From Neoarius graeffei (Eukaryota; Chordata; Actinopteri; Siluriformes; Ariidae): DNA of 64,000 bases. The DNA is taken from assembly GCF_027579695.1 (NCBI RefSeq), contig NC_083577.1:66968241-67032240 (forward strand), read 5' to 3'. The notes beneath the pieces are model-generated. The model saw nothing but the letters and a program-made list of their open reading frames with translations, was not told the origin of the DNA and searched no databases. Position numbers and translations under genes: made by a program. Below are positions 1 to 10,706 of this stretch, one piece after another. The number at the start of each line of letters is the position of its first letter. Position 1 is the first letter of the stretch.

Positions 1-386
1 CCACAAGGTTTAGGAGTGTGTTTATGAGAATTTTTGACCATTCTTCCAGAAGCGCATTTGTGAGGTCACACACTGATGTTGGACGAGAAGGCCTGGCTCT
101 CAGTCTCCGCTCTAATTCATCCCAAAGGTGTTCTATCGGGTTGAGGTCAGGACTCTGTGCAGGCCAGTCAAGTTCATCCACACCAGACTCTGTCATCCAT
201 GTCTTTATGGACCTTGCTTTGTGCACTGGTGCACAGTCATGTTGGGAGAGGAAGGGGCCAGCTCCAAATTGTAAAAACAGTCTGCATGCCTAGGTGCTTG
301 ATTTTATACACCTGTGGCCATGGAAGTGATTGGAACACCTGATTCCGATAATTTGGATAGGTGAGCAAATACTTTTGGCAATATAG
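1..386 (-). mobile_element. Tc1/mariner-type transposon remnant, cut by window edge
   Basis: Read on the minus strand, bases 1-250 encode the C-terminal end of a DDE transposase. It contains the hallmark [15 protein letters not shown] followed by an arginine-rich RRLRARPSRP stretch. The N-terminal two thirds are missing: the coding part runs straight into a terminal segment ending near 386 (ATACTTTTGGCAATATAG). The copy is therefore internally deleted and non-autonomous, and it continues left of the window. The superfamily is clear; the family name is not assigned. Confidence 0.8.
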
Positions 387-600
387 TTTATCTTGATTGT
401 CTGAGTACATTTGAAGTCATCAGAAAATTGTAAAAATGGAGAATTGTAAATTGGAAAATTTTTATTTTAGGCCAGACTATTATTTTAATACTCTATAATG
501 CTATATATTTAAACAATCTATAACATACATCTTGCATTATACATTATTGCTTATCAAGGTGACAATAAAATGTTCTGTATTGCACTTTTTTTGCAATCAG

Positions 601-1408
601 AACACTAGTATAAACTAGCGTTGTAGTACTCGAGACCGGTCTCAAGACCACTTTTTGAAGGTCTTGGTCTCATCTCAGAATCAACCGCATTTTTACTCGG
701 TCTTGTCTCGGTCATGGAGGACTCGCGATTTTATTTCAAGACCAGAGAAGAGATTTCACGAAATTGACTGTGCATTGTCTGATTTATTTGTTAACATCTT
801 TACTGGGACTGGATGTAAAAATTTCCTGCTTAAAATGCGACCAGGGCGGCATGGTGGTGTAGTGGTTAGCGCTGTCGCTTCACAGCAAGAAGGTCCGGGT
901 TCGAGCCCTGTGGGCGGCGAGGGCCTTTCTGTGCGGAGTTTGCATGTTTTCCCCGTGTCCGCGTGGGTTTCCTCCGGGTGCTCCGGTTTCCCCCACAGTC
1001 CAAAGATATGCAGGTTAGGTTAACTGGTGACTCTAAATTGACCGTAGGTGTGAATGTGAGTGTGAATGGTTGTCTGTGTCTATGTGTCAGCCCTGTGATG
1101 ACCCGGCGACTTGTCCAGGGTGTACCCCACCTTTCGCCCGTAGTCAGCTGGGATAGGCTGCAGCTTGCCTGCGACCCTGTAGGACAGGATAAAGCGGCTA
1201 CAGATAATGAGATGAGATGAGAAAATGCGACCAATAATGTGACTCATTGCTAATTTGAAATATTTCTTCCTGTTAAGAGCCGTCACCCCACTCTGCCCCC
1301 TCACCCCCTCAAAGTCTTGATCCTGTTTTAGTCTCGATACACTTTGATCTTGGTTATGACTTGGTCTCAGTTTTGGTGATCTTGACTACAACACTAGTAT
1401 AAAACTAG
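601..1408. mobile_element. Unclassified DNA element with GAGACC-rich ends, hosting a SINE
   Basis: The left end (TTGTAGTACTCGAGACC, about 620) and the right end (TTGACTACAACA, about 1383-1393) form a short imperfect inverted repeat. Near-identical 18/19-bp direct repeats flank the block (601-618 and 1390-1408, AACACTAGTATAAA(A)CTAG). The interior is rich in GAGACC/GGTCTC motifs and has no recognisable protein. A SINE was inserted at 844-1221. The flanking direct repeats are longer than usual for cut-and-paste elements, so the true ends are uncertain. Confidence 0.5.
844..1221 (+). mobile_element. tRNA-derived SINE (family S1), full length, with TSD
   Basis: The head has RNA polymerase III promoter boxes: an A-box-like TGGTGTAGTGG and a B box GGTTCGAGCCC. 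A conserved body of about 300 bp follows, with a simple GATAATGAGATGAGATGAG tail. A perfect 12-bp target-site duplication AAAATGCGACCA lies at 832-843 and 1222-1233, showing LINE-driven retroposition. This is the reference copy for a family with many members in this window; it resembles fish SINEs often called Mermaid-like, but I do not assign a name. Confidence 0.9.
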
Positions 1409-1547
1409 AAGCAGATGCATGCGCTGTAAATTCAAATACCCTTACATGTCCTCATACATTAAATTTCTCAAAAAAATGTATTCTAAAACTAAATGAAGTC
1501 ATCTTGGTAATATTTTGTGCCATGTTTGCGTTTGGGTGTGTGTACAG

Positions 1548-2068
1548 GTGTTGGGAGACAAGAAGCAGAGGCTGGATCTGGTGGATTCTTAGAGTTCCTA
1601 TAATCCTGTTCATTACTGTAAGCATAATACAGATGCACACTTTCCCCAAATCATAAAACTCTTATCTGTCATCTGCATAGACAGAAAGCATCTGTATCTA
1701 CCATCACTATAATTACTATACTTCATATCTATATAATACTGTATTATTGTTATTTTGATTTGATTTTGATGATTGTTTACGTGTTCGAAATAAACTAACA
1801 ATGAATAAATAAATAGAAAACAAGAAAAGCAAAACAGCATTTACAACAAGAAAACGTAAAAAGCCACTAAATTAGAAAATAAACCATAAATAATATAGGT
1901 AATAATAATATAATATCAAAATCAAAACAAAAGAAAACAAAACAAAAATACAAACAAGGACGCACGAAGCAATGTTGAGTTTACATGTCCGAAAAGGAGT
2001 GGGCTGAAGTAAAAACTTATTTAATCCCACCCCTCTTCGTAAGTCAATATAAATTGATTATCTAGCTT

Positions 2069-2129
<61 letters not shown>

Positions 2130-2415
2130 TAAAATATACACATACTATATTAAATAATATTACTTCAACTATTCAGATATCAATTCTCTATGACTATATA
2201 GATATAGTATATTATGTTATAGATATATAACATAAGTTTACTACTAATACCATGCTCACAATGGAGAACAAAATAAAAACAAAACAAATACACAGTAACC
2301 AGCCAGTTATGATTAACCCCCTTCATCCTTATACCTTGTGAAAATCAAATTTTTGTACACCTTTTAAAACCGCTTCATGTCTGGACATCCCTTGAGCTCC
2401 TCATTCAAACTGTTC

Positions 2416-2454
<39 letters not shown>

Positions 2455-5400
2455 TCTTTTTACTTTTTAAGCCCAAATTAGGATAGGCTTTGATTTTTTT
2501 TTTATATTTACATATTCAGATTACTTTTTTTTCTTAACACAATTTCGTATTTCTATATAGCTTTATTGTATATATATCCAGCCAAATTTTAGATTATTAA
2601 TGTACCTATGTAATATTGTGACATTGACATCTTTGATTAATGGATTTACCTAAACTGCACAATTGGTTGTGATTTGTTTTAATTTTTGTAATCATTAAAT
2701 AAAGGATGCTTATTATAATAAAATATATTATTATTATTATTATTATTTACCATGTATACACAGTGTCTTTATTTCTTTCCTGAATTAGCTAATGTATACC
2801 AATGTGTTTGTTTTCATTCATTGCAACACAAAAGGTAAACCTCCTGTTTTTCCTGAGAATCATACAAACAATAGTAAGCAAGATGAGAGCTCCGGATATG
2901 ATTGGAAATGAGTTTAAACAGCACAAGTAAGTTAAACTCACAACATTCAACACTGAGCACCACATAAAAATGCAATGTTCCAGGTAAACAGGAATGAGAG
3001 AGGAGACACAGAACAGATGGAACAATTCTGCATTTTAGTTTAACCTACTTTTGTGATGCTGTTCGTCTGCTGTATTGTATGAAGGAAGCTGGCCAAGTCC
3101 ACACTGCTGCTAGTGTCACTGTTTGGTGTGCAGTATGCCCTCTTCACTTTTTTCCCTGATGGAGTCAACGTCCTCACCTTCCAGATCTGGAACGCCATCG
3201 AGCTCGCTCTGGCCTCCACACAGGTGATGGCTTAAAGTTGATATGTAAGGTATTAAACATGACTGGGTGTGCTGTTATAGGAAAATAATCAACAACAGGG
3301 TGCTATCCTTGACTTGCAAGTGACGTCAAAGCAAATTAGAAACCCGGATATCAGCCATGTTGGTGGATATACAAATGCGGGGTCAAGCAACATTCCATAC
3401 AAAACATAGTCACGCGTGTGCAACACTCTTTGTTTTTCCACTGCTTTAAGCATTCTTTTAGCTCTGCCATATCTTTGTGCTGTATATGGTTGTGGTCACA
3501 ACAGTACTCGTGACCGTGGCACGTTCCGATTTTTTAGAATTCCGTCCATGATTCGGAAAGAGGGCGAGGAAACTCTGAGGCTTAGTACAGAGAGGAGACG
3601 AGCATGGCCGAACAACATCAGCAGGGCTGATCTAACAGGGGCTAAAACCAAAATAGCTCATGTTTGCAGTAATCATTTTATCTCACGTGAGATTCAAAAG
3701 CTTTCTCGATAATATCATGGAAGAATTTTATTTTGTGTTGCTAGAATTTTGCTATAAAATGAGTGTTCTCTTGTTGTGGTTGTTATAATTTTAACACCTG
3801 TATTACCATTTCACTTCTAGGAGCACCAGCGAAATTATATGATAGAAACAATCCAGACTGGGCACCCACTCAGAAAATGGGCTATGATTCATCCAAGGTC
3901 GGACTTGATTCTTCGGCAGCCAAACCAGATAGAATGCGATATCTGGGTACTCGATAATCAGTAGAAGCATCTTCTCTTCAGAAAAGTCTGACTTTTTTCA
4001 ATAATATGGGTCAAAACCACACATATCTATCTTCTCTTTGTATCAAATCTTCGCTCGACTGTTCAAATCATGGTAATAGTGAGAAAATTCAGCATTGTTT
4101 ACAGACACGCTTTCAGCGGCTGCCATCCTAGTTGCTTTGTACAGTATATCCACCATCATGGCGGATGCTCACGACATAGCTCATTTTGAACACATGGTTG
4201 CAAGTCATCTATAATGTAGCCTGACATGAAGTGATGTCACTAGCCAGAAGTTATTTTCCAAGAACAGCATGTCCCAAAGTGTTTTAGTTGTCCTATACCA
4301 CAACAATTTTGGTTTCAAGTTGTTCATGTGTCCATGTGAGATTCTCTATACTATGATATATCAAGAATGAGTGATTGAATGTTTGTAGGACTTACTGTAT
4401 ATGTAGTCATCATTGTAAGCAGTAGCTAAACTGATTAGGTTTTAGAAGTAATCCAAAGAGGGACAAGGTCACAGTAAGGTCAAGTGTCTGAAATAGTTTT
4501 CTAGTAACTAGATGGACTAGACCCATCGAAACTGTCAGCATCGAGTTTTATTGTTTTTTTTAATGAATTAAAGAATGACACCATATTTTCCATAAATTTA
4601 CAGTTATTGTTGTGGAATGACCCCAAAACAAGTTCCTGTTATCACTTACATTCAACAAACACTTTATTAGGAACACTATACTAATACTGGGTAGGGTCTC
4701 CCTTAGCTCTCAAAACAGCCTCAGTTCTTCATGGCATGGATTTCACAAAATATTGGAAACATTCCTTTGAGATTCTGATCCATGATTACATCATGCATTT
4801 CCTGCAGATTTTTCAGGTGCACTTACATGCTTTCTACCACATCCCAAAGGTGTTCTACTGGATTCAGATCTGGTGACCTTGAAGGCCACTGAAGAACAGT
4901 GAACTCATTGTCATGTTCAAGAAACCAGTTTGAGATGATGTTTGCTTTGTGACATGATGTATTATCATGCTGAAATTAACCATTAGAAGATGGGTATGGT
5001 ACATTTTGGCCATGAAGCGATGCACATCATCAGCAACAATACTCAAATCGGCTGTTGCATTCAAGCAATGAATGATTGATTGGTATTGATGGGCCCAAAG
5101 TGTGCCAAGAAAACATTCCCCACACCATTACACCACCTCCACCAGCTTGGACTGTTGATACAAGGCAGGTTGGTTCGGTCCATGCTGTTGGTGCCAAGTT
5201 CTGACCCTACCATCTGTGTACCTTAGGAGAAATCAAGATTCATTAGACCAGGCTACATTTTTCAGTCTTCAACTGTCCAGTTTTGGTGAGCCTGTGCCCA
5301 AAGCAGCCTCAGCTTTCTGTTTTTGGCAGACAGAAGTGGAGCCTGACACAGTCTTCCACTGTTGTAGCCCATCCGCCTCAAGGTTCGGTGTATTGTGCAT

Positions 5401-7985
5401 TTGGAGATGCTTTTCTGCTCACTACAATTGTACATAGTGGTTATCTGACTTACTGTAGCCTCGAACTAGTCTGGCCATTCTCCCTTGACCTCTCTCATCA
5501 ACAAGGCGATTTCATCCACAGAACTGCTACTCACTGGATAGTTTTTCTTTATTGCACCATTCTCACTAAACTCTAGAGACTGTTGTCCGTGAAAATCCCA
5601 GGACATCAGCAGTTATAGGGACCAAGCCAAACCAAGTATTGAGTGTGCAAATGAACATACGTTTCACAAGTTGGACATTTCTGTATTGTAAATCCTTTTT
5701 TGATTGATCTTAGGAAATATTCTAATCATTTGAGATACTGGATTTCTGATTTTCATGAGCTATAAGCCATAATGATCAAAATTAAAACAAAAAAAGGCTT
5801 GGAATATTTCACTTTACATGTAATGAATATAGATAGAATATATGAAAGTTTACCATTTTGAATTAAATTACAAAAAAATGAACTTTTTCACGATATTCTA
5901 ATTGTTTGAGATGCACTAGTATTGTCACAGCTATCTTGTTCTGGAAATTTAGATATGAGAATTCAACAATGTTGTCTTGTTAAAACATGCATGCAGTATA
6001 CATTTACAATGTGCAATTTAAACATTTTTATACCATAGTGCTTTTAAATTCTCAACTCTGACTGAGCATCACATTACCTAGTCATTGTTTATTTTCCTAG
6101 ATAAGTATGCCCCATTGTATTTTAGTCATAAAATAACAGGTCTACAGCTTTTGTCATCACACTAGGCACTAACAGTACACTCATCTAAAATCCAGACTGT
6201 TGCCCAGGCACTAAAAGATATGACTGTGTGTGTGTGTGTGTGGTTTTTTTTTTTCTCTGTTGTACAGGGTTTCATAGTAGCGCTTCTTTACTGCTTCCTG
6301 AATGGAGAGGTAAGTGTCTCTGACTCATGCTCACTCACTCATTACAGATTTTTATCTGGAGGTTAAAATAAGAGCAATAATTCAGGTTTCCTAGTAAGAA
6401 GAATTAAGTGGCTACATTAGAGAAGGTAATGGTAGCTCAGCATTTTTTAAAGGGGTACCAAATATAATATATACAGTTGCTGATGTGACAAAGTAACGTA
6501 TTCTTAAGTATTCTATCAAATTTATATACTAGAAAACAACGAAATATCTTGGTAACTGTAAATATAATAGTCGGTACGCTAAACGGCACAAGAGTTGCCA
6601 TTTTTAAAAGACCGTGACGTCAGCGCTACCCACTGCACTAGGACAGAAGCGTGTAATCATGTTTTGTAACTCAAAACACAAGCGAAAGTAAAGTTTCTAT
6701 TTTGGTTAGCTTTATTTGCTAACTGATGAATTAATCATAGAATACCATATATTTACCTTCTTCAGAGCACAGCCAGGTGAAGTAGAAGTAGCAGATACAA
6801 GCATCTCTTTCATCTGCAAAATCAATCAAATACACAACACTTACAATACTATTCCTATTCTTGCATATTACAACTTTTCAATGCGAGACGAGTCCTACCT
6901 CTTTCGTTTTCGCTTCCTTTCGACGCTTTTTCAACCTCACAGAATGTGCAGAGAACTCGCTCACCGCCGTCTCACTTGCACTTGGCCTATGATAAAATTC
7001 TGTTGGTACGGCATCATCCTTCAGAATTTGCCTGGGCTTCTTCCCTGGTTGTAGTCCAATGTATTTGGCAAATACAGTAAGTCCTCCTCATATGCCGAGG
7101 GCAGGAAATGTTTTGAACATAGCCTTGAAGCACATGATGGCTTGAAATCGCTTCTGCCGATCATACGTAGCCATGCTCGAACTCGCTTGGTGTTTTTCAG
7201 GGGAAACGAGTGAAAAGACACGTCTGGAGGATCGTTATGCTTTCCATCGGTCCTGTTATTACACCTGAAAGCAACACACTGTGGCATTGTGTAGCCGATC
7301 ACTTACAATTCATCCTACTTTCCGATTCACACGTGCTAGTCCCAGCCTCACTGAGCCAACACAACTGGGCACATACATACGTCATGAGTGTTACGCAGAG
7401 AAAATGAACGTGCATTCTGATTGGATAAAATTAATATCATGGCGGGCTGTTCAAACTGCGGAAATAGTTTGCTCGAGCTACTTTCAAAACACTATAACTT
7501 TCCAACCTTAGAACAAAAAACTTTTGTAAGTCTTGAATAAGGTTCGTTAATGTGTGTTTTATTGTTATATTTACTCTATATATTGCCCTCTGTTCCCCTT
7601 TAAATAAAATGCTTACTAGAGTCAGCACTAAAATCTTCAGTTACAACAAATAGCACTAAAAGTACTCTCTCTAAATATTGCACAACACTATTCCATACAT
7701 ATTTTTCAGGTGTTTCATAAAGGTATTTAGGAACATTACCTTTTTGCTGCTTTTTTTCCCCATCTTTGACCCCTGCTGAATTTGTTCTTCTTATTTACAT
7801 CTTCAAAATACATTCTAACCTTTGACCTTTGGCAGGTTCAGCATGAGATTACACGGCACTGGCGACGTCAACGTCTAAAGCGGCGTGTCCATGGTGATGC
7901 CAGATTGCACCATGGTTCCCTTAGCCAAAGTGGCTTACCGCTCACACAGATCTCGCTTTTAGCAAGAGTTAATAACATATCCTAA
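1548..7985 (+). CDS. Class B1 (secretin/glucagon-family) GPCR, last five coding exons
   Basis: The exons are 1548-1617, 2835-2926, 3085-3223, 6268-6309 and 7836-7985, all with AG/GT borders and compatible phases. Exon 1 reads CWETRSRGWIWWILRVPI (ECL2 cysteine, start of TM5). Exon 2 gives VNLLFFLRIIQTIVSK (TM5/ICL3). Exon 3 starts KLAKSTLLLVSLFG (TM6) and runs to TM7. The 42-nt exon 4 is GFIVALLYCFLNGE (TM7). Exon 5 is the 49-residue basic cytoplasmic tail. Exon sizes of 70, 92, 139 and 42 nt are those usual for class B1 genes. The N-terminal hormone-binding domain and TM1-4 must lie left of the window. Such receptors bind peptide hormones and signal through Gs. Synteny puts the gene in the secretin-receptor (SCTR) slot, but VSKMRAPDM and WWILRVPI look more like the glucagon/GLP/GIP branch, so the subtype is left open. 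THAP and Tc1 elements fill the introns. The reading frame is intact. Confidence 0.88.
2071..2124. repeat. (AT)n microsatellite
   Basis: An uninterrupted AT dinucleotide run of about 54 bp inside a GPCR intron. Confidence 0.95.
2417..2452. repeat. (ATT)n microsatellite
   Basis: A perfect ATT trinucleotide run of about 36 bp; a shorter one follows at about 2728-2747. Confidence 0.95.
3311..4206 (+). mobile_element. THAP-domain DNA transposon fragment with TIRs
   Basis: The ends are inverted: GACTTGCAA at 3311 and TTGCAAGTC ending at 4206. A second inner inverted block (GGTGGATATA near 3360; TATATCCACC near 4145) lies inside them. Between them is a THAP-type zinc-finger coding region and nothing recognisable as a catalytic transposase, so this is probably a non-autonomous derivative of a P-like or similar THAP-bearing element. 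It lies in the GPCR intron between TM6/7 exons. No clear target-site duplication was seen. Confidence 0.7.
3467..3957 (+). pseudogene. THAP zinc-finger coding fragment, two exons
   Basis: The first segment (to about 3688) has the THAP pattern: LCAVYGCGHNS with the first cysteine pair, FRFFRIPS, RRRAW, and VCSNHF with the C-x2-H pair. It can splice from a GTGAGA donor near 3689 to an acceptor just before 3821 (ACTTCTAG). This joins it in frame to a segment reading GAPAKLYDRNNPDWAPT, a known continuation of THAP proteins in transposons. THAP domains bind DNA. No catalytic part follows, so the product would be a DNA-binding stub. Confidence 0.7.
4660..5617 (-). mobile_element. Tc1/mariner-type transposon, 3' part, decayed
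   Basis: It begins with the terminal motif CACTTTATTAGGAACAC. On the minus strand it encodes a broken Tc1-type transposase with NWFLEHDNEF, LQWPSRSPDLNPVEHLWD and, upstream, RTLRRMGYNSGRL. Several frame breaks and stops are visible, so it is inactive. The transposase 5' end and right TIR are missing: at about 5617 the sequence switches abruptly to another Tc1 family. Confidence 0.8.
5618..5922 (-). mobile_element. Terminal fragment of a second Tc1-like family
   Basis: The block ends in the complement of a Tc1-type terminus, ATTCTAATTGTTTGAGATGCAC at about 5900-5922, and contains the subterminal repeat ATTCTAATCATTTGAGATAC near 5720. It holds no transposase. It abuts the preceding element without a gap, so it either inserted there or recombined. 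Confidence 0.7.
6446..7604 (-). mobile_element. THAP-domain DNA element, second copy type
   Basis: The terminal inverted repeats are TTTAAAGGGGTAC at 6446 and its complement GTTCCCCTTTAAA ending at 7604. It sits in the last GPCR intron. The minus strand encodes a THAP zinc finger near the right side. The sequence is not a close copy of the first THAP element. No DDE-type catalytic region was recognised. Confidence 0.65.
7021..7287 (-). pseudogene. THAP zinc-finger fragment
   Basis: It starts MPQCVAFRCNN, the first C-x4-C pair at the very N-terminus as usual for THAP proteins. It continues with FHSFPLKN, RAWLRMIGR and SRLCSKHFLPSAY, which supplies the C-x2-H pair and the AVP-like motif region. 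The frame stays open through about 88 codons and then stops. It is probably the first exon of a transposon-encoded DNA-binding protein. It lies antisense inside the GPCR intron, so it is not a GPCR exon. Confidence 0.75.
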
Positions 7986-8020
7986 CAAACACACAGCAGA
8001 CCATAAACACAGTCAAACTC

Positions 8021-8026
8021 AATAAA
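8021..8026 (+). promoter_or_regulatory. Polyadenylation signal of the GPCR gene
   Basis: An AATAAA lies 36 bp after the stop codon at 7983-7985 in an A-rich 3' UTR. It is the first canonical hexamer on the plus strand after the stop. Confidence 0.55.
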
Positions 8027-8904
8027 ATATTATACACACAATCTACTGTCAAGCAAAAAAAAAAAAACCCAATAAGCTTTTACTAATTACAAACATGACC
8101 GAATAACTCAAACTATAAACATTAATAGTGACCTACATTATAGATGGTCTATGGCTAAAAAGAGAATGTTTTCTCTCATTTGCATACATACTCACACATA
8201 CATGCACGCACAGAGTTTCGTGCCAGGTTTTAGTCCCATTAATCTGCTATTAGTACAACGATAGAATCATAGTTGACAGTAATACAAGCCAGTCTCCTTA
8301 AAACACTGCAATGTAAGGAAAATGGTTTTTTTTTTTTGCTATATTTATATAATACCATCAAGTAGCTTTAAATAAATAATAGTTTATTCATTTTTGTTAT
8401 ATTACATTTATATGATATGATGTTATAAATTAAGGCTGCTTTTGCAAACGGCACCAAATTCTCTGAGACATGTCGACACTAACCTGAACACTCCAACAAT
8501 ATATTGTTTAAATTATCTTGGCTCATGTTCCAATGTCATTGTTTACGATAGTTTTAAACATATATTCCTAGCCAAGGGCTCGTTTACAAAAGAGAATTTT
8601 CTCAAAGCAGTTCTCCCAGGGGGAAAAAAAGTGCCCCTGTTCTCCAGTTTCAATGCCATTTAGTTTATTGTGTCTATGTACATGGTATGATGTATATACA
8701 TGTGAAAAAAGGGGGGGGGAAAGAAAGAAAACAGATTATAAAGCACTGAAAGAGATATTAATGATAATGTTTCTACATGTTATTTGTTGTTACTTGCTCT
8801 CTAGGGTAATGCTGTAGTTTTTGCTGCAAATTAGTACAATAGTTTATAAACATAAAGTTGAATTTTGTGAACTGTGTGAAATATATATATGGGTATGTAT
8901 GATA
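8027..8904. other. AT-rich 3' UTR / intergenic stretch
   Basis: No coding sequence or clear repeat was recognised between the GPCR polyadenylation signal and the MITE. It contains short homopolymer runs only. Confidence 0.5.
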
Positions 8905-9432
8905 CACTACCGTTCAAAAGTTTGGGGTCACGTTGAAATGTCCTTATTTTTGAAAGAAAAGCACTGTTCTTTTCAATGAAGATCACTTTAAACTAATCAG
9001 AAATCCACTCTATACATTGCTAATGTGGTAAATGACTATTCTAGCTGCAAATGTCTGGTTTTTGGTGCAATATCTCCATAGGTGTATAGAGGCCCATTTC
9101 CAGCAACTATCACTCCAGTGTTCTAATGGTACAATGTGTTTGCTCATTGCCTCAGAAGGCTAATGGATGATTAGAAAACCCTTGTACAATCATGTTAGCA
9201 CAGCTGAAAACAGTTGAGCTCTTTAGAGAAGCTATAAAACTGACCTTCCTTTGAGCAGATTGAGTTTCTGGAGCATCACATTTGTGGGGTCGATTAAATG
9301 CTCAAAATGGCCAGAAAAATGTCTTGACTATATTTTCTATTCATTTTACAACTTATGGTGGTAAATAAAAGTGTGACTTTTCATGGAAAACACAAAATTG
9401 TCTGGGTGACCCCAAACTTTTGAACGGTAGTG
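8905..9432 (+). mobile_element. TA-flanked MITE, copy 1 (mariner-like)
   Basis: The perfect-looking terminal inverted repeats start CACTACCGTTCAAAAGTTTG and end with the complement. TA duplications lie at 8903-8904 and 9433-9434. It is 528 bp and has no coding capacity. Two other copies in this window have the same ends and nearly the same length (28476-29003 and 49715-50249). TA target and TIR length fit a Tc1/mariner-driven MITE. Confidence 0.9.
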
Positions 9433-9490
9433 TATGAGGATTGGACTTTTGTTAAATATAAATTATATAAAACTGAAATTGTGAAAAGTC

Positions 9491-9496
9491 TTTATT
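9491..9496 (-). promoter_or_regulatory. Polyadenylation signal of tmem37
   Basis: TTTATT on the plus strand is AATAAA on the minus strand, about 150 bp past the tmem37 stop codon. The MITE begins only about 60 bp further on. Confidence 0.55.
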
Positions 9497-9642
9497 GAAA
9501 GGTTTTCAAAAAGATTCAAATGAACTGAATTAACCATTTAGTTTGTAGGTATAACTCAAACATTCAACAACAGATACAGTAGTTTTTTGTTCTGTGAACT
9601 TCGTACATAACCCAGCAGTGGTAAATCTAAAATGGCCAATGC

Positions 9643-10224
9643 CTATAGTTTCCCAACATCACCACTAGAGGGCAGAAAGTATGCCATATTCCGGATGTAC
9701 TGTGCTGCCATGCCATTGAGGAAGAAGAGGAAGATTGCAGTGAACTGGCACCAGAAAGTAAGTGTGAGCCCCAGAGCTGTAGCATATTCCCATAATAGGA
9801 ACATAAATGTCATGACCCCTGCAGCAGCCAATCCTGCAGCCAGCAGCACAAGCCATGCCCCTAGATGCCACCGCTGCCTAGATGCCTGTCCCTCGCTCAC
9901 CTGTGACAATACCAGCAGCTCCAGGCCAAAGATGGCACTTACTACAGCCAGAGAGACAACACAGTGACACAGCCCGAGCCCCAGGAGCTGACCCACTTCC
10001 TCTGCAATATGCCTGCTGCAGTTAAAGAGTGTACCAGAGTTCTCCATGTCCACCTCACAGAAGAACCAGAGGCCAAACATGTGGCGTTCATTCAGCAGCC
10101 AGTATCCATCACACACTGCAATGGAGGACAGGACAATGGCGAGAGCCACACACAGGATGATAAGAGTGCGACAGAACACTTCCAGGAATAAAGGACGAGA
10201 CTTCTCCTGGGCAGCAGGAGCCAT
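9643..10224 (-). CDS. tmem37: TMEM37, voltage-dependent calcium channel gamma-like protein
   Basis: This is a 193-residue open frame in one exon. It has four hydrophobic segments at roughly residues 16-37, 80-104, 122-146 and 151-172, in the claudin/CACNG-like layout. Residues 16-38 (RTLIILCVALAIVLSSIAVC) and the following DGYWLLNERHMFGLWFFC match my memory of mammalian TMEM37, including the GLW-x2-C motif typical of the claudin superfamily first loop. A possible N-glycosylation site is NCS in loop 1. The start is the MAPAAQEKSRP methionine, leaving a short cytoplasmic N-terminus. TMEM37 is described as a gamma-like modulator of calcium channels in the plasma membrane. Its position between the GPCR and dbi, with the orientations found in human 2q14.2, supports orthology. 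Frame intact. Confidence 0.93.
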   Translation of the reverse strand: MAPAAQEKSRPLFLEVFCRTLIILCVALAIVLSSIAVCDGYWLLNERHMFGLWFFCEVDMENSGTLFNCSRHIAEEVGQLLGLGLCHCVVSLAVVSAIFGLELLVLSQVSEGQASRQRWHLGAWLVLLAAGLAAAGVMTFMFLLWEYATALGLTLTFWCQFTAIFLFFLNGMAAQYIRNMAYFLPSSGDVGKL

Positions 10225-10612
10225 GGCCTGTGAGTGATGTAGTTAAGGAAAGACACAAGGAAGGGAAATAGGGCTTTTTGTAAAATAGTACACAAAAAAG
10301 AGCCTCAGACATTATCCAGTCTGAACTGTAGGTTAGAAAAAAAAATGCATCATCATTGGCAAGGGATGACTACATGTCATTACCATGTCAATGTCACTGT
10401 ACCACCCAAAAAAATATCTGGTCAGTGGTGGTCCTGTTGTGATCCCTTTCCAATGATGAACACAGTAAAGGGGGCTGATATACTGTCCTTAGCCACAGAT
10501 GGACTACAGGCAGTAACTGTGCATCGAAATGGTAGTTGGACCTGATAAATTGCTAAAAAGTCAACAGGAAGATGTATCTAATAAAATGGTTATTATATGT
10601 ATTACACACCTA

Positions 10613-10616
<4 letters not shown>

Positions 10617-10706
<90 letters not shown>
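10617..10706. repeat. Compound (TA)n(GA)n microsatellite
   Basis: About 64 bp of TA repeats (10617-10680) run directly into about 26 bp of GA repeats. Confidence 0.95.

Larger units (their letters stand above)
1618..2834. other. AT-rich intron with microsatellites, no gene seen
   Basis: This is the GPCR intron between the 70-nt and 92-nt exons. It is very AT-rich and carries an (AT)n run, two (ATT)n runs (one at about 2728-2747), and A-rich stretches that may be decayed LINE 3' ends (GTTCGAAATAAA near 1786). No coding sequence was recognised on either strand. Confidence 0.6.

Noticed and set aside
844-920. tRNA gene at the SINE heads
   Set aside because: A and B boxes are present but the sequence does not fold into a full cloverleaf with a clear anticodon arm by eye, and it is followed by the SINE body; it is a SINE promoter.
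2789-3025. Hydrophobic minus-strand frame near the GPCR exons
   Set aside because: It overlaps antisense the 92-nt TM5 exon; hydrophobicity arises from the complement of the exon and AT-rich intron.
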